Shown piece after piece: positions 34,712-45,268 of a stretch of DNA of 64,000 nt. A program made the translations under genes and the position numbers. The DNA lies in NCBI RefSeq assembly GCF_042477335.2, contig NC_091256.1, forward strand, positions 20,178,501 through 20,242,500. Reading direction: 5' to 3'. The notes beneath the pieces were generated by a model. It had not been told where the DNA came from. It saw nothing but the letters and a program-made list of their open reading frames with translations, and ran no database searches. Every line of letters starts with the position of its first letter. The first letter of the stretch is position 1. Source of the stretch: Ovis canadensis. Lineage: Eukaryota > Chordata > Mammalia > Artiodactyla > Bovidae.

Positions 34712-34888
34712 ATGAAGGTCGTTCAGTCATTTCTAACTCTTTGCGACCTCATGGACTTCTCCAGGCCAGAATACTGGAGTAGGTAGCCTTTCCCTTGTCC
34801 AGGGGAGTCTTCCTAATCCAGGGATCAAACCCAGGGTCTCCCACATTGCAGGCGGTTTCTTTACCAGCTGAGCCACAAGGGAAGCCCC
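34712..34888 (-). mobile_element. Bov-tA SINE with internal deletion, inverted
   Basis: Head (gagccacaagggaagcccc) and B-box are intact. The Bov-A body lacks about 30 bp between 'catggac' and 'ttctccagg'. Confidence 0.9.
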
Positions 34889-35278
34889 CTTTTGTTTTTA
34901 TTGTAATGGCTCCTTAATTTGTCCACCATGAAATTAAGGGTGTAAGTGAACTGATTATATTATCTTTATGAGTATATGTTGGATGAAGAGCAGCAACAAG
35001 AAGCCACAGATTTTATTATTATTATTTTGTACAGTATGTCTTTATCCATGAATATCTTTGAAAATAAGTAAACCCACTTATTCTTAGGATATGAGATTTT
35101 TGCATACCAACTATTCCCACATTGCTACTTTCTCTTTTCTTAACATAAAAACAAAACAAATTATAACACTGATCCCAGAAAACCTGTGTCTCTTTAATGA
35201 TACTCTAATCATCACATAAAATAAAATATTCAAATTGTATTGTCAGTCTAATGTCAACCTGAATATTCAACCCTGAAT
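34889..35278. other. No gene recognised
   Basis: AT-rich spacer with a short (ATT)n stretch near 35013-35026. Confidence 0.5.
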
Positions 35279-35766
35279 CAACCCTGAATATTCATTGGAA
35301 GGACTGTTGCTGAAGCTGAAGCTTCAATACTTTGGCCACCTGATGTGAAGAGCCAACTTATTAGAAAAGACCCTGATGCTGGGAAAGATTGAAGGCAAAA
35401 GGAGAAAGAGGCAGCATTGAATGAGACGGTTAGACAGCATCAAATACTGACATGAATTTGAGCAAATTCCGAGAGAAAGTTTTCCCTGATGGCTCAGTGG
35501 TAAAGAATCCACCTGCAATGCAGGAAACACAGGAGATACAGGTCAGGAAGATCCCCTGGAGGAGGAAATGGCAACCCACTTCAGTATTCTTGCGTGGAAA
35601 ATCCCTCAGACAGAGGAGTCTGGTGGTTTATAGTCCATAGGGTCATAAAGATTTGGAGACTACTGAGGGTGGGAGGAGGAGATAGTAGTGGAGAGAGGAG
35701 TCTGACATGTTACAGCCCAAGGGGTTGCAGAGACATGACTCAGTCACACATGACTTAACAACCACA
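35279..35766 (+). mobile_element. BovB 3' fragment split by a SINE
   Basis: 35279-35476 and 35668-35766 together form one diverged BovB 3' end (ggccacctgatgtgaagagc ... agcaaattccgagagaaag, then ggggttgcagagacatgact). The SINE at 35477-35667 lies between them. Confidence 0.85.
35477..35667 (+). mobile_element. Bov-tA SINE nested in BovB
   Basis: Head 'ttttccctgatggctcagtg' and Bov-A body. Part of the tRNA-like B-box region is shortened (gatacaggtcaggaagatc). Confidence 0.88.
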
Positions 35767-36311
35767 GATGCATATTTCAGGTAAAAGTTTTATAAATATA
35801 TCTTTCCAATCCATGATTTATTCTTTTTATTTTTGTCAGAGTGTATGAAGACCAAACATCTTTTCAAAAGTTTGGTTAACAAATTTCCTGATTTTATTAT
35901 AGACTTTATTTATTGTGTGGTATATTAAGAAACATTTGCCAAAATAAAAGTTACTAAGATCTTCCACAATATTTTAATTATAAAAATTGCAGTATTTTAA
36001 ACTATGCATTCAGCTTTGTTACCTATTTTCAGTTAATTTATTATTATTATTTTTCAGAATCTCAGGTATGATGTAACAAAATTGAATGCATCTTCAAGGG
36101 AGTGATTATCACATTGAAGATGCAACCTAAGCTGGGTAGGAAGGAGGTGAGGATATGTGGAATGAATGTTCTTAATAAATTGTAATGATCAATGGAGTTT
36201 GGTCACAGTGGAACTTTGAAGTTTTCAGATCTGTGGTACTAAAAACAATGAAAATGAAAGATAGGAGGTCATAGTCAGATGGTTGTTGTTGTTGTTCAGT
36301 CACTAAGTTGT
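35767..36311. other. No gene recognised; 30-bp BovB/Bov-A end near 36283-36312
   Basis: AT-rich. A GTT-rich stretch followed by 'cagtcactaagttgtgcc' is a short inverted Bov-type end abutting the next BovB piece. Confidence 0.5.
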
Positions 36312-37085
36312 GCCTGAATCCCACATCCTACTGAGGAAGAATGGAGAAACAGCTCTAGAAAGAATAAAGAGGATAGGCCAAAGCGGAAACATGGCTCAGC
36401 TGTGGATGCGTCTGGTGGTGAAAGTAAAGCCCAATGCTATAAAGAACAATATTGCATAGGAACCTGGAATGTTAGGTCTATGAATCAAGGCAAATTGGAT
36501 GTAGTCAAACAGAAGATAACAAGAAAAAACATTGACATTTTAGGAATCTGTGAACTAAAATGGATGGGAATGGGCAAATTTAATTCAGATGACCATTGTT
36601 TCTACTACTGTGGGCAAGAATTCCTTAGAAGAAATGGTGTAGCCCTCCTAGTTTACAAAAGAGTCCAAAATGCAGTACTTGGCTATAATTTCAAGTGACA
36701 GAATGATCTCTGTTCGGTTTCAAGGCAAGCCATTCAATATCACAGTAATTCAAGTCTGTGTCCCACCCCTACTAATGCTGAAGAAGCTGAAGTTTAAAGG
36801 TTCTGTGAGGACCTTCAAGACCTTCCAGAACTATCACCAAAGAAAGATGTCCTTTTCATCATAGGGGACTGGAATGCAAAAGCAAGAAGTCAAGGGATAC
36901 CTAGAGTAACAGGCAAGTTTGGCCTTGGAGTATAAAATAAAGCAAAGCAAATGCTACCAGAGTTTTGCCAAGAGAACACACTGGTCATAGAAATCACCCT
37001 CTTCCAACAACACTAGAGACAATTCTAGACATGGACATCACCAGATGGTGAATACTGAAATCAGATTGATTATAGTCAGATGGTA
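36312..37085 (+). mobile_element. BovB 5' coding part: AP-endonuclease fragment
   Basis: Encodes the N-terminal apurinic-type endonuclease that nicks target DNA in RTE elements. An open segment at 36402-36698 carries IGTWNVRSMNQGKL, ILGICELKW, YYCGQEF and RRNGVA. Downstream, the GDWNA motif (a conserved endonuclease block) is readable near 36867-36881. A stop follows YNFK at 36698, and further shifts follow. Homology ends near the NQIDYI equivalent (about 37060-37080), so the RT half is absent. Confidence 0.93.
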
Positions 37086-38112
37086 GGATACTTGGAAGTG
37101 AGATTAAATTACAGAACAGAGAGAGCTACTGGAAAAGTTGTGGCAAGGGCAGTTTTTCTTAAACTTGCACATGTGAGAAGCATAGATAATATAAACATTT
37201 ACACAGCACAGAGGACAAACTATATAGGACTTTCGTTGCTATGTAGATTTGGCTAAACATTTAAAATGCACCGTATACATTTAAAATAAGAGAAGATGCT
37301 AAATATTATTAAATCCTAAATTTGTAAAATTTTTATTTTATAATAAATTATTACTTCCAAAACTGTTTTCAAAAATTTTAATTATAATCGGAAATAGTTT
37401 TCATGAAAATTTTGCCATATCAAGTTTTTCACTTATTCCTGAGTTCTATTGTAATCATGATCACTAGAAAATTTTGAGCTAGAATATTTTTACAGAGAAC
37501 AAAATTAAAATGATTTTAGTAACCTTCATAAAATTTAAATAGTTGAACTTACTTTCAAGTGACTTTACAGTATTAAACTATAATCATTTCCTTTTTAAGT
37601 TGAGAAATGTAATTTTAAATTTTCATTTGATAACGTGAGTGAATTTGAAAACAATTGGAAATATTCACATCAAATACTTTAAATAATAACCTTGCAATTT
37701 ACAAAAGAATCAACTTAGAACAACTGTTTTATATGTAGTCCAGAAGCCATACAAAGTTGCTTAAAATACAACGATCAAATTTAAGATTAAACAGACATCA
37801 GTGACTGTGGTGACCTTACCTGTTTACTTCTGCTTCTCCATTTCTCATCCCAGCCAGGTGTACTCTGGGCATTGCTCTTTCTTTTTTAAGTGAATGGAAC
37901 ATTACTCCAGCCAACCAAAGACTACTTTTCCATGATGAACAACTGTCTGTTCTGCAGTTGTTTATCAACTGTTCTGAAGTTGATATCTGTTCTGAAGATA
38001 TCCAGATTATATGCATCTTCTGAGCCACACTCAGATTTTGCTGAATTAGTGAAGCTGGATATAGACACTCTTGGCTCATCTTCTCAGTCTTTTGGTTAGA
38101 TAAAGAATAGTA
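37086..38112. other. No gene recognised
   Basis: AT-rich for the first 700 bp, then mixed. An open stretch at about 37816-38110 (minus) is non-repetitive but shows no domain and runs into SINE sequence. Confidence 0.45.
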
Positions 38113-38328
38113 CGTGTGCTTCTCAGGTGGCCCAGTTGTAATGAATCTGCCTGCCAATGTAGGAGACGCAAGAGACACAGGTTTGATCCCTGGGTAGGGA
38201 AGATCCTCTTGGGTAGGAAATGGTAACCTGCTCCAGTGTTCTTGTCTGATAAATTCCATAAACAGAGAACCCTGGCAGGCTATAGTCTATGGGGTCACAA
38301 AAAATCAGGTGCAACTGAGACACGCACA
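38113..38328 (+). mobile_element. Bov-tA SINE
   Basis: Head 'cttctcaggtggcccagttg', B-box 'ggtttgatccc' and Bov-A body. The 3' end runs into a CA microsatellite. Confidence 0.92.
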
Positions 38329-38330
38329 CA

Positions 38331-38334
<4 letters not shown>

Positions 38335-38370
<36 letters not shown>
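38335..38370. repeat. (CA)18 microsatellite on a SINE tail
   Basis: Eighteen perfect CA units, preceded by imperfect CACG/CGCG units that join the SINE end. Confidence 0.97.
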
Positions 38371-38371
<1 letters not shown>

Positions 38372-38372
<1 letters not shown>

Positions 38373-39162
38373 ATTCTGGTTCTACTTTGACTGTTGTCTT
38401 TAAAAGCCCCATGCGTGACATTTTACATGCTCTGAACACCTTGACTTTTTGTATGTGTTCCTACGTGCTGAGGAGATTATTGTACCAAAACAATGGTTGA
38501 GACACTGACATGAGGGTGAGTGATGAAGTAAGTGATAAAACAAGATTTTTGAATACACAGAAGTGAAGGAACTGAGAAGCCAACAGATTGACTGTCATAT
38601 TGAAAGAGCCAGGATAATTGATAGGGTATTTTTGGAGCAATACTGCAGAAATGTTACTCAAGAGAACTTAAAGCAATTCCCCACAGGAGTCTGTAGGTCA
38701 TTGAATTAGCGGTCTCTTTCTCAACCCCTCTATTGATGACAAATACCTCAGTTACTTCTCATGTGGCTTCATAGAGCTTTTATTCCTTGAGGAAAAAAGT
38801 CAGGTTTGTATTAGTAGTGCTTAACTCCTGATTCTTCTTCAACTTTTACAATAAAATGGTGGATAAATGCTTAATAATGCTCTGTAACAAATGCCTAAAA
38901 TAACAATATTTTATAGCCCCCATTGTGAGAGGGAAACATTTCACTTATGACAAATATTTTTCTGGATTTAGACAAATGTATAAATAAGCTGTTTTGGAAA
39001 ATGAATATTTTTCAGTCTTCTTTGCTTTCACTTTTAAACAAAATATCTTTTGGGATATTGTTCTTTTCAACATTAATATGCAATTTATATTACTGGGAAA
39101 GCTATAAAACTGAAACAGCTATCAGATATTCAAAATGTTACTGATACTATGATATAGATGTA
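38372..39162. other. No gene recognised
   Basis: Non-repetitive DNA without a recognised feature. Confidence 0.5.
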
Positions 39163-39590
39163 TTTATTTTTTTTTCACGTTGACTTGCGTTTTATTGTCT
39201 CATGTTGTATTACAGTTTTTTTTTTAGTTTTTTATTTTTTTAATTTTAAAATCTTTAATTCTTACATGCATTCCCAAACATGAACCCCCCTCCCACCTCT
39301 CTCCCCATAACATCTCTGTGGCTCATCCCCATGCACCAGCCCCAAGCATGCTGTATCCTGCGTCAGACATAGACTGGCGATTCAATTCTTACGTTGATAG
39401 TATACATGTTAGAATGCCATTCTCCCAAATCATCCCACCCTCTCCCTCTCCCTCTGAGTCCAAAAGTCCGTTATACACATCTGTGTTTTTTTTCTTGTCT
39501 TGCATACAGGGTCGTCATGTATTTAATCCATACACAGTGTTTGCCATAGTCCAATCTAAATGGTAATTCATCTCATCTTTACAATAGCCC
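39163..39590 (-). mobile_element. Ruminant L1 3' end, inverted
   Basis: T-rich left part (inverted A-tail), then 'cattcccaaacatgaacccc', 'ctctccccataacatctctg', 'catgctgtatcctgcgtcag' and 'tccaaaagtccgttatacac', the usual inverted end of a ruminant L1 (L1-BT-like). Confidence 0.82.
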
Positions 39591-39602
39591 AAATGGCATA
39601 TT

Positions 39603-39857
39603 CAGTTTAGTTCAGTTGCTCAGTCGTGTCTGACTCTGTGACCCCATGGACTGTAGCATGCCAGGTTTCTCTGTCCATCACCAATTCCTGGAGTTTACTC
39701 AAACTCATGTCTATCAAGTCGGTGATGCCATCCAACCATCTCATCCTCTGTTATCCCCTTCTCCTCCCGCCTTCAATCTTTCCTAGCATCAGGGTCCTTT
39801 CAAATGAGTCAGCTCTTTGCATCAAGTGGCCAAAGTATTGGTGTTTCAGCTTTAATG
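39603..39857 (-). mobile_element. BovB 3' end with 12-bp target-site duplication, inverted
   Basis: A 255-bp inverted BovB end flanked by perfect AAATGGCATATT repeats at 39591-39602 and 39858-39869. It begins with the inverted pentamer tail and stops inside the 'cagctttaa' segment. Confidence 0.95.
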
Positions 39858-39869
39858 AAATGGCATATT

Positions 39870-40265
39870 AGTAGAGTTTTAAAAATTTGTGGGTGAGGAA
39901 ACAGATCCACAAAGAGATGAAGATGTTTGTGTAAATTCACATGGTAACAGGAGGTGAAGCCAGAAATCAAATCAAGGCAATTAATCTCTAGGTTCCATTT
40001 GTTCAAGATTGTATTTTGTAACATTGTGTCTCTATTATGGAAGCCTATTAAGGCTTGAAACTATTTTGGATATTTGCAGTCTCAAAATTGTTTGGAAAAA
40101 TGACACATTTATCAGTTATTTTTTCAAAGTTCTCTGATGGAGATAGATATAATTTCCTGTGCATTTTTTTAATTTTAGGAAAAACAGCTAAGGCAGCCCC
40201 TTGGTTCAGTTCCATACTCCCCACCCATATCTGTTTTCTTCTTCTGAAATAAAATAAATTTAGCA
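39870..40265. other. No gene recognised
   Basis: No identifiable content. Confidence 0.5.
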
Positions 40266-40462
40266 TGTGTGTGTGTGTTTGCACAGTTGTGTCTGACTCT
40301 TTGCAACCCCATGGACTATAGTCTGCCAGAATCCTCTGTCCATGGAATCCTCCAGGCAAGAATACTGGAGTGGGTTGCCATTCCCTTCTCCAGGGGCTCT
40401 TCCTGACTCAGGGATCAAACCTGGATCTCCTGCACTGCAGGCAGAGTCTTTACTGTTTGACT
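40266..40462 (-). mobile_element. Bov-tA SINE, inverted, with short TG run
   Basis: Short TG run at 40267-40279, inverted Bov-A body and B-box region. The head is degraded at 40445-40462. Confidence 0.88.
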
Positions 40463-41727
40463 GTTAAATTTTCCCATCTTCATCTTTCCTTGTGGCTAGG
40501 TGTGTTTATAAGGCTAACTTCTAGTCATTGTGTTGTGAGCCTAGGAACAATTAGTGCTGATGGAGGTTTTATTCTTAAATTTATTGTTTGCTTCCCTGGT
40601 CCCTAGTATCTTTACTCAAAACCAAAGTGTCCAAACTCCAAAGTCACTCTTTACAATCATTAGTATGCACAATGAAATCTCATTTATCAATGTCTTTTCT
40701 GTTTCTTATAATAAAAAGTAATGAAGGAAACTTCTATACAATTTACTGTATCTAATACTGCCTCATTGGAATTTGATGTATCAGTAAAAGCAAGGCTCTA
40801 TATTCAGAGATATATTAGAACCAATCAGGAATTCAATTCTGCATTTGAAAGGTATCTATAAAAAGTAGGCAATTTTTATAATTTTTTATCCATCATTGCT
40901 TGTTATTTGCAACTTGAGGCCTTAATCAGAGGCTCTTTTTAGTAAATACAGTGAAGCTATTTTGTTTACAGATTATTTGATTTATTATATTTTTTTCAAA
41001 ATTCTATATTCATTTAATCATTTATTCTTTATTAGATTTTTACATTATCACAGGGACTGTGAAATCAAGACCATTAAGAAACATGTCTTGATTAAAGTGA
41101 ATCATATTCTTGATAATAGCCATTAATTAATTCAATTTGCTATTTGCCCAAATATGTTTCATTAAGCTAAATTCACCAAATTATTTAACAACAACAACAA
41201 AAAAAACACAGAGTATCAAGCTGCTAATTTCTAAACCATTCAAACATGCATATATTTTATTTCAATCAACTGGATCATGGGAATGTCACATAATCAGACA
41301 TTTGAGAATCACTGTGGCATGTTCAACTATATGTAGTATTGATTAAGGAGCTACGTTCTTGTTTCATAAAGTAGTGATTTGGTTTAGTCTGGGAAGAAGG
41401 GCAGAATATTTGAATTTGGTCTTCTGGATTCAAAGTATATTAGACACAGACAAAGACAGAGAGAATGGGGATGGTAGGCTTAATGTGGATTCTACAAGTA
41501 TTAAACAAGGGTACAAAATACAAGGTATCCAGCTATTTGTAGACAAATGATTCTTAAATTACTTGGTTTATTTATTGTTGGTATGCAAACTTTGCATAAG
41601 ATTGTAAGAAAGATAGTCTCAACCTTATTGACCTTATTGACCTTATTTCATTTAGGTCAATAATGACTCCAAATGATTGATGTGCATCACTTCAATATAA
41701 ATGATGATTATTATTATTCTATATAAG
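40463..41727. other. No gene recognised
   Basis: About 1.26 kb of AT-rich DNA with no known repeat, plausible exon or RNA gene. Confidence 0.5.
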
Positions 41728-41855
41728 GATCCTGGAGAAGGAATCCACTCTAGTATTTTCCCTGGGAAATCCTAAGGACAGAGGAACCTGGTGGGCTACA
41801 GTCCATGGGGTAGCAAAGAGTCAGACATGACTTAGTCACCAAACCACCACGACCA
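41728..41855 (+). mobile_element. Bov-A body fragment
   Basis: Headless Bov-A sequence from 'ggatcctggagaaggaatcc' to 'gacatgacttagtcacc'. Confidence 0.85.
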
Positions 41856-41937
41856 TATTGAGCAGATGCTGATAATTGCAAGGTACATCTTAGGGCAGAC
41901 TAAAGATTGTTTTTAATCAGATTGTTATTTGATTAAA

Positions 41938-42128
41938 ATTTGTCCGACTCTTTGTGACTCCATGGACTATAGCCTGCCAGGTTCCTCCATCCATGGGATT
42001 CTCCAGGCAAGAATACTGGAGTGTGTTGCCATTTCCTTCTCCAGGGGATCTTCCCAACCTAGGGATCAAACCTATGTCTCCTGCATTGCAGGCAGACGCT
42101 TTAACCTCTGAGCCATCAGAGAAGCCTG
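41938..42128 (-). mobile_element. Bov-tA SINE 'A', left edge of duplication
   Basis: Inverted copy with diagnostic bases T in 'gagtgTgttgcc' (42024), four Gs in 'ccaggggatc', then 'caacctagggatcaaaccta' and a head reading 'gagccatcagagaagcc'. Its right part recurs exactly in the middle SINE. Confidence 0.93.
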
Positions 42129-43934
42129 CAGTCTAAGGGAATAAGAAATATTAAAATGGATTTTGTTGCAAATTTTGATCAAGCACTATATGTATTTATA
42201 CTAGAAATATAAAAAAGGCCTCTGCCTGCATAGTCTATTGTTAATAAAATATCCTTTGAGTTTTAAATATTCTCACATTTCTAAAAGAAGAAATATCACA
42301 TAATTTTACAATGGACTTATCTTTGTTCTAAAAATTAATTTGTCATCTCATTTACAGATCACAGATAGCTGTCCAAGTAGATTACTAGAAACAACTTCTT
42401 GTCATTTGGGGAAACTTTGCCCAAAACATAATTACTGGGGAAAAAAAAATGTGTTTCTTGATGTGTAAAATAAGAAGAATCCTAATATTTTTAGTGAGAT
42501 CATAATAAAAGAGTAGTGGATATACCTGATTTATTGAGAACATTTAGTTTTTAGATGAGCCTACACAAGTCTCAAAGAGGCTGCTTTTATCCAAAATATG
42601 TCACTAATGATTGGACAGTGTAATGCTAGAAACTTACTCTTTTTATTTTTGTAGTTTCATAACTATATGAGTTGTGGTACGACTTTTTCATAGAGTCATG
42701 TGGTCCAACCCATAAACTGAGAAAAACTTCATTATGTTTGCTGAGGTTTTCCAAATAAGATACGAAAAAAAAAAATCAGAGGAAAGGATTATATTTAAAA
42801 TCAATAGGAAGAATAAATTCATTGTTTTCTAAAATGTAGATTCCCAAGCCAACAGATTTTCACTAATTTATACTTTCATTTCAACATTTTATCATTTGGG
42901 ACTTAAAATTCTAGTGATGTATTTCTGCCATAAAAATTGGCAAAGGTAATCAGATTTTTGTTGTAAATAAATAATCAAAATATTTTTCTGAAAACCTCAG
43001 ATATATTTTTGAATTTATCCTAAACCCTTAATATATTTTAAAATATAAAATGAAAATATAAATTTCACACATAGAATTTAACCATTTAAACTTTTCAAGT
43101 CAAGACACTATTACAAATTATTTCAAATGATGAGTCAGAATTTGAGGGTATAAGCTCGAAACCCTAAAACTTAAATATGCACAAACATTCATCTGGTGTA
43201 TGCTATATATAAGGCACTGTGTACTAAGCACACAGAAGAAAATATTGATCAATACCATGCTTTATGTATTAGAGAATGTCATCAGTTATTAAGATATACC
43301 ATTGCTTCTTATACGACTTAGAAAAATCCTGCAATTAAAGTGTGATACAATACTTTAAAAAGAACCAGGTACAACTAAAGAATTTCTCCTATCATTGTTA
43401 TGAAATTTTTTATTTATTCCATTGACTTTCTAATTCATATTCTTTTGCATTGCTTAATATCTGATAGTTAATCTCTCTGCATGTAACTCAGTAATAAAAC
43501 TTAACCCAGCTTTGTCTCTTAGGGTACTTTTTTTTTTCATCAATATAAAATTCTTGTTTTTTAAAAACAATATAAGAATTCTAGTTTTTGTTATTTTTTG
43601 AAGATGTTTGTTTAAATTATATCTTTATGCTTCTCCACTCTGTTTTCCTGACTTTTTATGCAGTGATTTTACATGATAATACTGAAAGAATCCAGTCTCT
43701 TGAACACCTAAATGTCAATTCAATTTAATACATTGATTGACAACTGCACATGTTATTTAACTGAAGTGAGAATGATGCAAAGACCTATGATCAAATTCAC
43801 ACATGCTTTATATGATTTCCAAATGCAAAATAAAACTACATGCAAAATTTGTTTCCTCCTCCATTTCTTTTCAAATTCTAATATTCTCCCAACACCTGAT
43901 ATAATTATAGCACCATAGACACATATCTAAAAAA

Positions 43935-44330
43935 TTACCAGAAACAGAAAGTGAGCACTGAAACAAATCCCCACAAAACATCAGGCGTTAACTTCAACAT
44001 GAAATTACATGTTCGGGAGGAAAAAAAAAAAATCTGTTCTAAGCATAATAGGTACATTAATAGAGTTGTCACGACCCATTTCAGATGCTTCTTTCTAGGC
44101 CTGCTCCAAGGTGCACTCTTTAGACAGTTAAGTGCATGCTGGTTATGACTGAGCAGCACAGAAACATCACAATGAGAACAACTGTAAAAGCCAGGTGACA
44201 TACACACACGCTGACATTTGAAAGCCCTAGAAAGTATCAGAGCCAGCTGAGATTTAAGGGTCAGTGTGGCACAAAGAAAAAGCAGTGAAGTGAGCCCAAT
44301 ATTTTCTGCTGCTTTTTCCTTGAAACACAT
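43935..44330 (-). other. 131-codon open frame, probably not a gene
   Basis: An open frame rich in Cys, Leu and Phe that I do not recognise. It has no domain motif. It is preserved only because its twin at 47076-47471 belongs to an identical duplicate. No promoter or splice context supports it. Confidence 0.2.
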
Positions 44331-44964
44331 GCTGGTTCTTAATTGGTATGTGGCTTAGAGGTCAAGAAAAAGAGGATCAGAATGAGCGCTGTCTTGCGTA
44401 GCTCAACAAACTCTGGAGAGAAGCGGTCTGAAGGTACCTAAGACTTAAGGAGTCAAAATGCTAGAGAAAATGGAGCCTCTGAAAGATGAGCCTGATGTTG
44501 TGTCTTAAGCTTTCTGTCATTTTTTTTTCCCTTCAATTTTTGCTGGTCAAGAGACTAACAAACGAAGTGAAATGCAATAGCTAAGAAACTAAAAGATAAG
44601 CAAAGATTCTGCTTTCAAATAAAATGGGGCAGATTGCCGCTGATTAACATAACAATGAAAATTAGAAAGATTTCCAGAATGGCAGTATGGGGTGCTCGGC
44701 AGACCCTCTCCCCAGTGAAATAAATGTTTAATGGGTGAAAATTACACATATATAAAATTGGAGTCTCTGCAATTTGCCCTAAGAGTAGACAGAAAAGAGA
44801 GGAACATATAACCACAAAAACTGGCTAAATCTCAGCAACAGCAGTAAGAGCCACGACATGCTCCCCTCTGCCCCCTGCCACCAGCTCATCATGGAAGAGC
44901 TCTCCTCCAGGAAGACAGAGCTAAGAACCCAGGGCTTCCTTGCCCCCAGGCTCCAAGTATAAGG

Positions 44965-45050
44965 CTGCATACGAGCTCCAGGAGGGCCAGGGCACCTACC
45001 TCTTTCATCACAGTCAGCTCTACATTGCAGAAACTATTCCAGGCAGTCAT
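44965..45050 (+). mobile_element. MIR/L2-like end, copy 1
   Basis: 'gagctccaggagggccaggg' followed by 'acctacctctttcatcaca' resembles the common 3' phrase of MIR/L2 elements. It also occurs at 48106-48191. Confidence 0.4.
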
Positions 45051-45055
45051 AGTTT

Positions 45056-45268
45056 GAAAGTGAAAGTGAAGTCACTCAGTCATGTCTGACTCTTTGCGAC
45101 CCATGGACTGTAGCCCACCAAGCTCCTCCATCCATGGGATTCTCCAGGCAAGAATACTGGAGTGGGTTGCCATTTCCTTCTCCAGGGGATCTTCCCAACC
45201 TAGGGATCAAACCTATGTCTCCTGCATTGCAGGCAGACGCTTTAACCTCTGAGCCATCAGAGAAGCCT
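45056..45268 (-). mobile_element. Hybrid Bov-tA SINE (left B, right A), duplication junction
   Basis: The left part has the SINE B bases ('gtagcccaccaagctcctcc', G at 45165 in 'gagtggg'). From 45188 on it has the SINE A bases (four Gs, 'caacctagggatcaaaccta', 'gagccatcagagaagcc'). The switch falls within the 23 bp identical in both (45166-45188). Confidence 0.95.

Larger units (their letters stand above)
42025..45165. repeat. Tandem duplication, copy 1 (3141 bp)
   Basis: Base-by-base reading against 45166-48306 shows no difference that I could find, including homopolymer lengths (9-A and 11-A runs) and every open frame. The period is exactly 3141 bp. Contents: the end of SINE A, about 2.8 kb of AT-rich DNA without a gene, a faint L1-5'-UTR-like stretch around 44660-44900, a MIR-like end and the start of the middle SINE. 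Confidence 0.97.

Noticed and set aside
43935..44330. 131-codon minus-strand frame present twice, as if conserved
   Set aside because: The second copy (47076-47471) lies in an identical tandem duplicate, so its preservation says nothing about selection.
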